From Caldimonas thermodepolymerans (GTDB lineage: Bacteria > Pseudomonadota > Gammaproteobacteria > Burkholderiales > Burkholderiaceae_C), in NCBI RefSeq assembly GCF_015476235.1, contig NZ_CP064338.1:1240001-1304000 (forward strand): 64,000 nucleotides of DNA. The letters are read 5' to 3'. Under the pieces are notes generated by a model. That model made no database searches and was not told where the DNA came from. It saw only the letters and a program-made list of their open reading frames with translations. Each line of letters begins with the position of its first letter. The stretch's first letter is position 1. Shown in pieces: positions 1 through 8,055 of the stretch. Made by a program: the position numbers and the translations under genes.

Positions 1-1005
1 GCGGTCGCGATGATCATCCTGGGCCTGCTGCTGGGCCAGATCAACACCGACGTGATCTCCGGCGTGCCGCGCTTCTCGTTCGACGTCCCCGAGCTGAGCG
101 ACGGCATCAACTTCGTCGTGATCGCGATGGGCCTGTTCGGCTTCGGCGAGATCATCGCCAACCTGGGCCAGCCGGCCGAGCAGCGCGAGGTGTTCACCAA
201 GGACGTGAAGGGCCTGTGGCCGTCCAAGGAGGACTTCAAGGAATCTGCCCCTGCGGTGCTGCGCGGCACGGTGCTGGGTTCGCTGCTGGGCGTGCTGCCG
301 GGCGGTGGCTCGCTGCTGGCCTCGTTCGCCTCCTACACGCTGGAGAAGAAGCTCTCGCCGACGCCGGAGAAGTTCGGCAAGGGCGCGATCCAGGGCGTGG
401 CCGGTCCCGAGTCGGCCAACAACGCCGGCGCACAGACCTCGTTCATCCCGATGCTGACGCTGGGCATCCCGCCCAACGCGGTGATGGCGCTGATGGTCGG
501 TGCCATGACCATCAAGGGCATCCAGCCCGGCCCGCAGGTGATGTCGAGCAATCCGGAACTGTTCTGGGGCCTGATCACCTCGATGTGGATCGGCAACCTG
601 ATGCTGGTGATCCTGAACCTGCCGCTGATCGGCATCTGGATCCGCCTGCTGACCGTGCCGTACCGCTTCCTGTTCCCGGCCATCCTGCTGTTCTGCTGCA
701 TCGGCCTGTACACGCTGAACAACAACAACTTCGACGTGTACCTGTCCGTGCTGTTCGGCCTGCTCGGCTACGTGTTCTACAAGCTCAAGTGCGAGCCGGC
801 GCCGCTGCTGCTGGGCTTCATCCTGGGCCCGATGATGGAAGAGAACCTGCGTCGCGCGCTGCTGCTGTCGCGCGGCAACTGGGGCGACTTCGTCACCCGC
901 CCGCTGTCGGCCACGCTGCTGGGCATGGCGGTGCTGATGCTGGTGATCATGGCCTTGCCGAACCTGCGTCGCAAGCGCGAAGAAGCCTTCCAGGACGCCG
1001 AGTAA
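1..1005 (+). CDS. tctA: TctA, tripartite tricarboxylate transporter large permease (5' partial)
   Basis: C-terminal two thirds of the large membrane subunit of a tripartite tricarboxylate transporter, which imports organic acids together with a small membrane subunit TctB and a periplasmic binding protein TctC. The frame is open from base 1, so the start lies outside the window; 334 residues are visible against about 500 in the family. The Gly-rich loop PGGGSLLASF (visible residues 100-109) and the stretch GPESANNAGAQTSF (135-148), followed by LGIPPNA, are TctA signatures, and several hydrophobic helices follow. A hairpin with a T tract directly downstream suggests it is the last gene of its operon. 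The substrate cannot be told from this part. Confidence 0.93.
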   Translation, partial: AVAMIILGLLLGQINTDVISGVPRFSFDVPELSDGINFVVIAMGLFGFGEIIANLGQPAEQREVFTKDVKGLWPSKEDFKESAPAVLRGTVLGSLLGVLPGGGSLLASFASYTLEKKLSPTPEKFGKGAIQGVAGPESANNAGAQTSFIPMLTLGIPPNAVMALMVGAMTIKGIQPGPQVMSSNPELFWGLITSMWIGNLMLVILNLPLIGIWIRLLTVPYRFLFPAILLFCCIGLYTLNNNNFDVYLSVLFGLLGYVFYKLKCEPAPLLLGFILGPMMEENLRRALLLSRGNWGDFVTRPLSATLLGMAVLMLVIMALPNLRRKREEAFQDAE

Positions 1006-1030
1006 GCGGCATCCTGCCGCACCACCTGCA

Positions 1031-1055
1031 AGGGCCGCCACGTGCGGCCCTTTTT
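1031..1055 (+). terminator. Rho-independent terminator after tctA
   Basis: Seven-base GC stem GGGCCGC / GCGGCCC (1032-1038 and 1044-1050) with a CACGT loop, followed directly by TTTTT. It lies 26 bases after the tctA stop and separates it from the DUF3422 gene. Confidence 0.85.
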
Positions 1056-1140
1056 GCTGGCGCTTGCGGCCACGCGTGGCGGACGGCACGATCCGTGCGA
1101 CGGGCGCGGCTACCATCGCCCGCACGGAGGAGAAGTCTCG

Positions 1141-2433
1141 ATGTCGATGCCCCGCCCGCATCCCTTGCGCGAACGGCTGCACAACGAAGTCCATGCCCGT
1201 CCCTACGAGCGCCTGCAGGCGCCGCTGGCGCTGTCGCACCTGGCGCTGCTGACACCGCCCGGCGAGCGCGACAGCCGCGAGCACCTGCATGCGCTGCTGC
1301 GTTCGCGGCACCTGCCGCTGCCGGCCAGCGACGCGGGCCACCTGAGCGTCGACCTGGGCGGGCTGTGGCTGCGCTGGGAGCAGCACACCGAGTTCCAGAC
1401 CTACACCTTCTGGCGCCAGCTGCCGCAGGACCCGACCAGCTTCGAGCCGGCCGCGGTCTCCGAGGTGCCGCAGGACTGGCTGGCCCAGGTGCCGGGCCAG
1501 TGGCTGGTGGGCCTGCACGTGCTGGTCGCGGCCTCGCGCGAGGACGGCAGCGACCCGCTGGTGCGCGGCGCGCTGGACGAGACCAGCCTGGTGGGTGCCA
1601 TCGTGATGGACGGGCAGGCCGAGGTCTACACCGACTTCCGCCTGCACGGCGACGGTTTCGGGCGCGTCGTGGTGGTCGCGCCCAGCATGCAGCCGCGCCG
1701 CCTCGGGCGCACCGTGCAGCGCCTGCTGGAGGTGGAGACCTACCGCATGATGGCGCTGCTGGGGCTGCCCGTCGCGCGCGAGGTGACCGCGACGCTGGCC
1801 GACGCCGAGCGCGACCTGGCCCACATCGCCGGCCAGATCCGCAGCGCCGAACAGGACCGCGAGCCCGAGCTGCTGCGCCAGCTGACGCAGCTGGCGGGCC
1901 GTGTCGAGAGCCTGTACGCCAGTACCCATGCGCGCTTTTCCGCCAGCGCCGCGTACTTCGAGCTGGTGCAGCGGCGCATCGAGGAACTGCACGAGCATCG
2001 CCTGGCCGGCCTGCAGACCATCGGCGAGTTCATGGACCGGCGGCTCGGCCCGGCGATGCAGACCTGCGCCTGGGCGGCGCGGCGCCAGCAGCAGCTGTCC
2101 GAGCGCATCTCGCGCACCAGCAACCTGCTGCGCACCCGCGTCGAGATCGAGCAGCAGCAAAGCAGCAAGGAGCTGCTGGACGCGATGAACCGCCGCCAGG
2201 CGGTGCAGCTGCGCCTGCAAAGCGCGGTCGAGGGACTGTCGGTGGCCGCGATCACGTACTACGGCGCGGGCCTGGTCGGCTACCTCGCCAAGGGCGGCAA
2301 GGAAGCCGGCTGGCTGCCGCTGTCGCCCGAGCTGGTGGTGGCCGCGGCCATCCCGGTCATCGCGCTGGCGGTGTGGTCGGGCCTGCGCAAGCTGCACCGC
2401 ATGGCGCACGGCGTGGCCGACGCCAGGCACTGA
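1141..2433 (+). CDS. DUF3422 family protein with C-terminal membrane segments
   Basis: A 430-residue protein of the DUF3422 family, function unknown. The N-terminal block HPLRERLHNEVHARPYERL (residues 6-24) is the family signature. The middle is a soluble alpha/beta region, residues about 220-360 are rich in Glu, Arg and Gln and look coiled-coil forming, and two hydrophobic stretches close the protein (AAITYYGAGLVGYLA and VVAAAIPVIALAV), suggesting an inner-membrane anchor with a large cytoplasmic part. The ATG at 1141 is chosen because GGAGGAG sits about 9 bases upstream; the frame is open further 5' but that part runs through the tctA terminator. It appears to be transcribed alone. Confidence 0.87.
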   Translation: MSMPRPHPLRERLHNEVHARPYERLQAPLALSHLALLTPPGERDSREHLHALLRSRHLPLPASDAGHLSVDLGGLWLRWEQHTEFQTYTFWRQLPQDPTSFEPAAVSEVPQDWLAQVPGQWLVGLHVLVAASREDGSDPLVRGALDETSLVGAIVMDGQAEVYTDFRLHGDGFGRVVVVAPSMQPRRLGRTVQRLLEVETYRMMALLGLPVAREVTATLADAERDLAHIAGQIRSAEQDREPELLRQLTQLAGRVESLYASTHARFSASAAYFELVQRRIEELHEHRLAGLQTIGEFMDRRLGPAMQTCAWAARRQQQLSERISRTSNLLRTRVEIEQQQSSKELLDAMNRRQAVQLRLQSAVEGLSVAAITYYGAGLVGYLAKGGKEAGWLPLSPELVVAAAIPVIALAVWSGLRKLHRMAHGVADARH

Positions 2434-2536
2434 GCCGCGGCCGCGGGCCTGCACGGCAGGCGCGGTGCCCGGATAATCTCCAGCCAGCGCGGGCGTGCCG
2501 CCTCGCGTACCATGGGCCGCGCCGCACCTGCCAGCC

Positions 2537-4153
2537 ATGAACCACTTCCAGTACGACTTCCCGTACGCGTCGAAGCGCCTGCCGCTGTTCGCGCGCAACG
2601 TTGTAGCCACTTCCCACCCGGCCGCCGCGACGGCGGGCCTGCGCATGCTGCTCAAGGGCGGCAACGCGGTGGACGCCGCGATCGCCGCGGCCGCGGCGAT
2701 GACGGTCTACGAGCCGGTCAGCAACGGGCTGGGCAGCGACGCCTTCTGCATCCTCTGGGACGGCCACAGGCTGCACGGCCTCAACGCCTCGGGGCGCGCG
2801 CCGCAGGCCTGGACGCTGGACTACTTCCGCCGCAAGTACGGCGACGGCGCGAAGGCGCCGCCGAAGCGCGGCTGGGACGCGGTGACGGTGCCGGGCGCGG
2901 TGGGCGCCTGGGTGGCGCTGAGCGAACGCTTCGGCAAGCTGCCGTTCGCCGACCTGATGGAGCCGGCGATCGAAGCGGCCGAGCGCGGCTATGCGGTGCC
3001 GCCGGTGGTGGCGCACAAGTGGGCGGCCGCCGTGGACGAGCTGCGCGACCTGCCCGGCTTCGCCGACGCCTTCCTGCCGCACGGGCGCGCGCCGCGCGTG
3101 GGCGAGTGGTGGCAGTTCCCGGCTGCGGCGCGCACGCTGCGGCTGATCGGCCAGACGCGCGGCGAGGCCTTCTACCGCGGCGAGGTCGCGCAGGCCACCG
3201 AGCGCTTCGCGCGGGAGCACGGCGGCGCGATCACCGCGGCCGACTTCGCGGCCTACCAGCCCGAGTGGGTCGAGCCGATCGGCAAGAGCTACCGCGGCTA
3301 CACGCTGCACGAGATCCCGCCCAACGGGCAGGGCATCGCGGCACTGATCGCGCTGGGCATCCTCGGGCAGTTCGACCTGTCGGCGCTGCCGGTGGACAGC
3401 GCCGACGCGCAGCACCTGCAGATCGAGGCCATGAAGCTGGCCTTCGCCGACGTCTACCGCTACGTGTCCGATCCGTCCAGCATGGAGGTCACGCCGGCGC
3501 AGATGCTCGACGACGCGTACCTGGCGCGGCGTGCGCGGCTGATCGACCCGAGGCGGGCGCAGGACTTCCAGGCCGGCAACCCGGCCACCGGCGGCACGAT
3601 CTACCTGACCGCGGCCGACGAGCGGGGCATGATGGTCAGCTTCATCCAGAGCAACTTCGCCGGCTTCGGCTCGGGCTGCGTGGTGCCGGGCTACGGCCTG
3701 TCGCTGCAGAACCGCGGCCACGGCTTCTCGCTCGACCCGAAGCACCCCAACGTGGTGGCGCCGGGCAAGCGGCCGTTCCACACCATCATCCCGGCCTTCC
3801 TGACCCGCGACGGCCAGCCGATGATGAGCTTCGGCGTGATGGGCGCACACATGCAGCCGCAGGGCCACGTGCAGACGCTGGTGCGCATGCTGGACTTCCA
3901 CCAGAACCCTCAGGCCGCCTGCGACGCGCCGCGCTGGCGCTACAACGGCGGGCTCGAGCTCAATGTCGAGGCGTCGATGGACCCCGCGGTGGTGCAGGCG
4001 CTGGCTGAGCGCGGGCATCGCCTGGCGCTGATCCAGGACCCTTACCAGGACTTCGGCGCCGGCCAGTTCATCTGGCGGCTGGGCGACCCGGGCAGGGAAG
4101 GCTATGTGGCCGCGAGCGATCCGCGGCGTGACGGACAGGCGGTGGGATTTTGA
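2537..4153 (+). CDS. Gamma-glutamyltransferase family protein (N-terminal nucleophile hydrolase)
   Basis: A 538-residue member of the gamma-glutamyltransferase family, whose precursors cleave themselves before a Thr that becomes the N-terminal nucleophile and transfers or hydrolyses gamma-glutamyl groups. The family N-terminus (VVATSHPAAATAGLRML, then GGNAVDAAIAAAAAM) is clear. The probable processing Thr is T354 in GGTIYLTAADERG, replacing the usual TTH-x-SV-x-D, and the later VPGYGLSLQNRG block is as in YwrD-type relatives. No export signal is visible, unlike periplasmic GGT, so a cytoplasmic hydrolase is possible. The start is the ATG at 2537; upstream codons fit poorly. Its TGA overlaps the TTG start of the next gene, so the two are probably cotranscribed. 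Confidence 0.85.
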   Translation: MNHFQYDFPYASKRLPLFARNVVATSHPAAATAGLRMLLKGGNAVDAAIAAAAAMTVYEPVSNGLGSDAFCILWDGHRLHGLNASGRAPQAWTLDYFRRKYGDGAKAPPKRGWDAVTVPGAVGAWVALSERFGKLPFADLMEPAIEAAERGYAVPPVVAHKWAAAVDELRDLPGFADAFLPHGRAPRVGEWWQFPAAARTLRLIGQTRGEAFYRGEVAQATERFAREHGGAITAADFAAYQPEWVEPIGKSYRGYTLHEIPPNGQGIAALIALGILGQFDLSALPVDSADAQHLQIEAMKLAFADVYRYVSDPSSMEVTPAQMLDDAYLARRARLIDPRRAQDFQAGNPATGGTIYLTAADERGMMVSFIQSNFAGFGSGCVVPGYGLSLQNRGHGFSLDPKHPNVVAPGKRPFHTIIPAFLTRDGQPMMSFGVMGAHMQPQGHVQTLVRMLDFHQNPQAACDAPRWRYNGGLELNVEASMDPAVVQALAERGHRLALIQDPYQDFGAGQFIWRLGDPGREGYVAASDPRRDGQAVGF

Positions 4154-5070
4154 GCAGCTCGGCATCTTCTTCCGTACCGGCGCAGGCGGGCCAGCCGCTG
4201 GCCGGCGGGCTGATCCTGGCCCTGCTGGGCTCGGTGGCGTTCTCCGGCAAGGCGATCATCGTCAAGCTGGCCTACCGCTACGGCGTCGACGCGATCACGC
4301 TGATCATGTACCGCATGCTGTTCGCGCTGCCGTTGTTCGCGCTGATCGCCTGGTGGTCCGGACGCGGCAAGGCGCCGATGAGCCGGCGCGACTGGGCGGG
4401 CATCGTCGGGCTGGGCATCAGCGGCTACTACCTCGCCAGCTTCCTCGACTTCCTCGGCCTGCAGTACATCAGCGCCAGCCTCGAGCGGCTGATCCTCTAC
4501 CTCAACCCGACCCTGGTGCTGGGGCTGAGCCTGCTGCTGTTCAGGAAGAAGGTCAGCTGGCGCCAGCTGGTGGCCATCGGCGTGAGCTATTCCGGCGTGC
4601 TGCTGGTGTTCGGCCAGGAGATCGACTTCCAGGGCCCGCACGTGGTGCTGGGCGGCGTGCTGGTGTTCGCCAGCGCGCTGTCGTACGCGATCTACCTGGT
4701 CTACAGCGGCGAGCTGGTGCAGCGCCTGGGTTCGCTGCGGCTGGTCGGCTGGGCGAGCCTGGTGGCCTGCGTGCTGTGCATCGGGCAGTTCCTGCTGATG
4801 CGGCCGCTGTCGGCCGCGCTGGTCGCGCCCGAGGTGATCTGGCTGTCGGTGCTCAACGCGACGGTGTGCACCGTGGCGCCGGTGCTGATGGTGATGCTCG
4901 CGATCGAGCGCATCGGCGCGACCATGGCCGCGCAAAGCGGCATGATCGGCCCGCTGTCCACGCTGATCCTGGGCGTGTTCATCCTGGGCGAGCCGTTCAC
5001 GCCGGGCATCGCGGTCGGCACGGTGCTGGTGCTGGCCGGCATCTGGTTGCTGGCCAGGTGGAAGAACTGA
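4150..5070 (+). CDS. EamA/DMT-superfamily permease
   Basis: A 306-residue membrane protein with ten predicted helices arranged as two EamA repeats, the drug/metabolite transporter fold used by metabolite exporters. The first helix holds LILALLGSVAFSGKAIIVKL and the second repeat ends in IGPLSTLILGVFILGEP, a typical EamA motif. The start is an unusual TTG at 4150 that overlaps the preceding stop as TTGA; no ATG or better-placed start lies before the first helix, and the 4-base overlap suggests translational coupling with the GGT-like gene. Export of a gamma-glutamyl or amino-acid-related product is conceivable from the context only. The substrate is unknown. Confidence 0.85.
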   Translation: MSSSASSSVPAQAGQPLAGGLILALLGSVAFSGKAIIVKLAYRYGVDAITLIMYRMLFALPLFALIAWWSGRGKAPMSRRDWAGIVGLGISGYYLASFLDFLGLQYISASLERLILYLNPTLVLGLSLLLFRKKVSWRQLVAIGVSYSGVLLVFGQEIDFQGPHVVLGGVLVFASALSYAIYLVYSGELVQRLGSLRLVGWASLVACVLCIGQFLLMRPLSAALVAPEVIWLSVLNATVCTVAPVLMVMLAIERIGATMAAQSGMIGPLSTLILGVFILGEPFTPGIAVGTVLVLAGIWLLARWKN

Positions 5071-5083
5071 AGGGAAGCTGCAT

Positions 5084-5863
5084 ATGGATCTCGGGATCAA
5101 GGGGCGCTGGGCCCTGGTGTGCGCCTCGAGCAAGGGTCTGGGCAAGGGCTGTGCGCGGGCGCTGGTGCAGGAGGGCGTCAACGTGGTGATGACCGCGCGC
5201 GGCGCCGAGGCGCTGGAAGCCGCCGCCGCCGAACTGCGCGCGCTGGGCACGGCCGAGGTGCGCACGGTGGTCGGCGACATCACCACCGAAGCCGGACGGG
5301 CGGCGGCGCTGGCGGCCTGCCCGCAGGTGGACATCCTGGTCAACAACGCCGGCGGCCCGCCGCCCGGCGATTTCCGCGAGTGGTCGCGCGAGGACTGGAT
5401 CCGTGCGCTGGACGCCAACATGCTCACGCCCATCGAGCTGATCAAGGTCACGGTGGACGGCATGATCGCGCGCCGCTTCGGGCGCATCGTCAACATCACC
5501 TCCGGGGCGGTGAAGGCGCCGATCGACGTGCTGGGCCTGTCCAACGGGGCGCGCTCGGGGCTGACCGGCTTCGTCGCCGGCCTGGCGCGCAAGACCGTGC
5601 AGCACAACGTGACGATCAACAACCTGCTGCCCGGCGCGTTCGACACCGACCGCCTGCGCAAGACGCTGGAGGCCTCCGCGAAGCAGCAGGGCGTCACGAC
5701 CGAGGTGGCCGCGCAGGCGCGCCTGAAGACCATCCCGGCCGGCCGGCTGGGCACCCCCGACGAGTTCGGCGCCGCCTGCGCCTTCCTGTGCTCGGCGCAG
5801 GCCGGCTACATCACCGGCCAGAACTGGCTGATCGACGGCGGCGCCTACCCGGGCACGTTCTGA
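5084..5863 (+). CDS. SDR-family protein with substituted catalytic Tyr/Lys
   Basis: A 259-residue Rossmann-fold short-chain dehydrogenase/reductase. The nucleotide-binding loop is ASSKGLGKG (residues 14-22), NNAG is at 87-90, the structural Asn at 112 and the Ser at 140. The catalytic Tyr and Lys of the usual Y-x-x-x-K are replaced: aligned from S140, the Tyr position is S153 and the Lys position R157 in LSNGARSG. A branch of annotated 3-oxoacyl-ACP reductases has this feature, so standard carbonyl reduction should not be assumed. The C-terminus (YITGQNWLIDGGAYPG) is normal for the family. It starts 13 bases after the EamA gene and is probably in the same operon. Confidence 0.88.
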   Translation: MDLGIKGRWALVCASSKGLGKGCARALVQEGVNVVMTARGAEALEAAAAELRALGTAEVRTVVGDITTEAGRAAALAACPQVDILVNNAGGPPPGDFREWSREDWIRALDANMLTPIELIKVTVDGMIARRFGRIVNITSGAVKAPIDVLGLSNGARSGLTGFVAGLARKTVQHNVTINNLLPGAFDTDRLRKTLEASAKQQGVTTEVAAQARLKTIPAGRLGTPDEFGAACAFLCSAQAGYITGQNWLIDGGAYPGTF

Positions 5864-5879
5864 GGCCGCCGCGGCCTCA
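5861..5879. terminator. Perfect palindrome joining two convergent stop codons
   Basis: The 19-base element TGAGGCCGCcGCGGCCTCA is a perfect 9+1+9 palindrome. Its left end is the TGA of the SDR gene and its right end is the TGA (other strand) of the convergent EamA gene. No T tract follows on either side, so it may act as a transcript-end stabiliser or pause hairpin shared by both transcripts rather than a classical terminator. Confidence 0.5.
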
Positions 5880-6773
5880 GCGCCGCGACGAGACGACGAT
5901 GCCGGCGACGATCAGCGCGAAGGCCACCGCGTGGTACCACGCCGGGGCTTCGCCGAGCAGCGCGGCCGACAGCACCGCCGCGAACACCGGCATCAGGTTG
6001 CTGAAGAAGGCCGCCACCGCCGGGCCGACGCGCGCCACGCCCACGCCCCAGCAGCGGTAGGCCACCAGCGAGGCGGCGATCGAGACGTACAGCAGCGTGC
6101 CGACCACCGGCCAGCCCAGCTCGAACGAGATGTCGCGCAGCTGCGACTCCACCCCGGTCGCCAAGCCCGACCACAGGATGCCGAACACCAGCTGCCCGAG
6201 CAGGAACTCGGACCAGTGCCACTCCTGCGCCGAGGCGTCGCTCGGGCGCGCGAGCATCCAGCTGTACAGCCCCCACAGCAGCACCGCGAGCAGCATGTAG
6301 AGGTCGCCCGCGACCAGCCGCACCTGCAGCAGCGTGTCCCAGCTGCCGTGCGAGATCACGAACAGCACGCCCGCCAGCGACAGCGCCGCCCCGAGCAGCT
6401 GCCTCGCGTTCGGGCGCTCGCGGTACAGCAGCACGCCGATCGCGATCATCCACACCGGCATGCTGGCGGCGATCAGCGTCACGTTGATCGGGGTGGAGGT
6501 CTGCAGCGCGAGGTACTGCAGCGAGTTGTAGCAGCCAATGCCGTACAGGCCCAGCAGCGCGAAGCGCCGCCAGCGCGACCACAGCGGGCTGCCGGGGCGC
6601 AGCACGCGCCAGCCCAGCGGCAGCAGGATCAGCGCGGCCAGCACCCAGCGCAGGAAGTTCAGCGTCAGCGGCGCCACCGTGCCGACCATCATGCGCCCGA
6701 TCACGGCGTTACCCGCCCACAGCAGGGGCGGCAGGGTGAGCAGCAGGGCGGTGCGGGCGTCGATGCGGGTCAT
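5877..6773 (-). CDS. EamA/DMT-superfamily permease
   Basis: A 298-residue membrane protein with two EamA repeats of five helices each; it begins MTRIDARTALLLTLPPLLWAGN, with the helix-1 WAGN typical of the YdcZ/RhaT-like EamA branch. The second repeat ends near FAAVLSAALLGEAPAWYH. The ATG at 6773 is preferred over an in-frame TTG 15 bases upstream because the ATG lies just after the stop of the DUF2007 gene (11-base gap), giving a compact DUF2189-DUF2007-EamA operon. It is a paralogue of the EamA gene at 4150-5070 but clearly divergent. The substrate is unknown. Confidence 0.85.
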   Translation of the reverse strand: MTRIDARTALLLTLPPLLWAGNAVIGRMMVGTVAPLTLNFLRWVLAALILLPLGWRVLRPGSPLWSRWRRFALLGLYGIGCYNSLQYLALQTSTPINVTLIAASMPVWMIAIGVLLYRERPNARQLLGAALSLAGVLFVISHGSWDTLLQVRLVAGDLYMLLAVLLWGLYSWMLARPSDASAQEWHWSEFLLGQLVFGILWSGLATGVESQLRDISFELGWPVVGTLLYVSIAASLVAYRCWGVGVARVGPAVAAFFSNLMPVFAAVLSAALLGEAPAWYHAVAFALIVAGIVVSSRR

Positions 6774-6784
6774 GCGTGCGGGCC

Positions 6785-7093
6785 TCAAAGGCCCGGCATG
6801 TTAGCGCCGCAATTCCAGCACTGCTCGAAGGGGCCTTCGATCAGCTCGTTGCAAGCTTGGCAGACCCGGCGCCGTTCGCGCGGGTGCTGCAGCTCGTGCA
6901 GCAGGGCGCGTGCGGCATCCAGCTGTCCGTCGTCGGCGATCCAGACCTCGGGCAGGCTCTGGTCGGGCGGGATCTCGCCGGCGATGCCGCTGGCATAGAG
7001 GCGCTGCACGCTGGCCTCGATGCCGGCGCGGTTCAGGCAGTCGGCCCAGACGGTGGCGATGGCGAGGTTGGGGGCCTGCGTGAGCTTGCGCAT
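6785..7093 (-). CDS. DUF2007 domain protein with C-terminal zinc ribbon
   Basis: A 102-residue protein. The first 70 residues match the DUF2007 'putative signal transducing protein' fold, which resembles a small ferredoxin-like domain: NLAIATVWADCLNRAGI and LPEVWIADDGQLDAARALL are its two conserved stretches. The C-terminus adds a rubredoxin-like knuckle pair, CQAC and CWNC, 14 residues apart, that should bind zinc. It sits 9 bases after the DUF2189 gene and 11 before the EamA gene on the same strand. No function is established for the family. Confidence 0.8.
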   Translation of the reverse strand: MRKLTQAPNLAIATVWADCLNRAGIEASVQRLYASGIAGEIPPDQSLPEVWIADDGQLDAARALLHELQHPRERRRVCQACNELIEGPFEQCWNCGANMPGL

Positions 7094-7102
7094 GCGGCCA
7101 TG

Positions 7103-7894
7103 CTACTGCGCCGGCACCGCGGTGCGGTAGGCATGCCACGAGGCGTGCCCGAGCACCGGGCCGACCACCAGCAGGCCGAGGAACCAGGGCAGCATCGCCA
7201 GCACCACCAGCGCCGTGATCAGCGCGCCCCAGCACAGCATCACGAACGGCTGGGTCAGCACCAGCCGCAGGCTGGTCAGCGCGGCGGTGATCGCGTCGAC
7301 CTGGCGGTCCAGGATCATCGGGATGGCCACCACGCTGACCGCGAAGATCAGCCCCGCGAACAGGCTGCCCACCGCGACATAGGCGACCAGGAACTCGAGG
7401 TGCTCGGCCGCCAGCAGCTGGCGGATCGAGCCCTGGAAGTCCGGCATGCCCTCGAAGCTGACCGCGAACACGATCAGCGAGGCGCGGCCCCACAGCATCT
7501 CCAGGATCAGCAGCACCCCGCCGAAGATGGCCATGGTGCCGATGCTGTGCTCCCAGGCGAGCAGCGAGCTGCCGAGGTCGGGGTGCTCGCCGCGCTCGAG
7601 CACGCGGCTGGCCTCGTACAGCCCGAGGCACAGGAACGGGCCGACCAGCAGGAAGCCGGCGCTCAGCGCCAGGGTCCAGGCCGGGGCGTGGCGGAACACC
7701 AGCAGCAGCGCCCAGCCCATGCCGGCGAAGCAGGTGCCGTAGAACAGGCCGATGCCGGGGCAGCGGAGGAAGTCGCGCCAGCCGCGCGCCAGCCAGCGCA
7801 GCGGGTCGGCCGGCGCCAGGCGCTGCAGCGGGAGCTCGAAGGCCGACGGGGAGGGCGCCGGCGGCCCCACGGGCGGATCGGGCTGGGCATCCAT
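7103..7894 (-). CDS. DUF2189 family integral membrane protein
   Basis: A 263-residue inner-membrane protein with about six hydrophobic helices, matching the DUF2189 family by LPLQRLAPADPLRWLARGW (residues about 20-38), GIGLFYGTCFAGMGWAL and the closing FLGLLVVGPVLGHASWHAY. Function is unknown. The ATG at 7894 starts the family-conserved part; residues upstream in the open frame are low quality. First gene of a three-gene operon with the DUF2007 and EamA genes; divergent from the quinone oxidoreductase gene, with a 161-base shared promoter region in which I see no convincing operator. Confidence 0.8.
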   Translation of the reverse strand: MDAQPDPPVGPPAPSPSAFELPLQRLAPADPLRWLARGWRDFLRCPGIGLFYGTCFAGMGWALLLVFRHAPAWTLALSAGFLLVGPFLCLGLYEASRVLERGEHPDLGSSLLAWEHSIGTMAIFGGVLLILEMLWGRASLIVFAVSFEGMPDFQGSIRQLLAAEHLEFLVAYVAVGSLFAGLIFAVSVVAIPMILDRQVDAITAALTSLRLVLTQPFVMLCWGALITALVVLAMLPWFLGLLVVGPVLGHASWHAYRTAVPAQ

Positions 7895-8055
7895 CGTGCG
7901 TCGCAGCGTAGGACCAATCGCGCCGCCGGCGTACGCGGGAGAACGCGCATTCCCGCCTTGCCGCAGATCAAGAGGGGCGGCGGACTGCAGGTTTTTCCGT
8001 GTCGTCGTATGGTGTCGCCTGTTTGACCTACCGAACCCAGGAGAAGGAGACTGCC

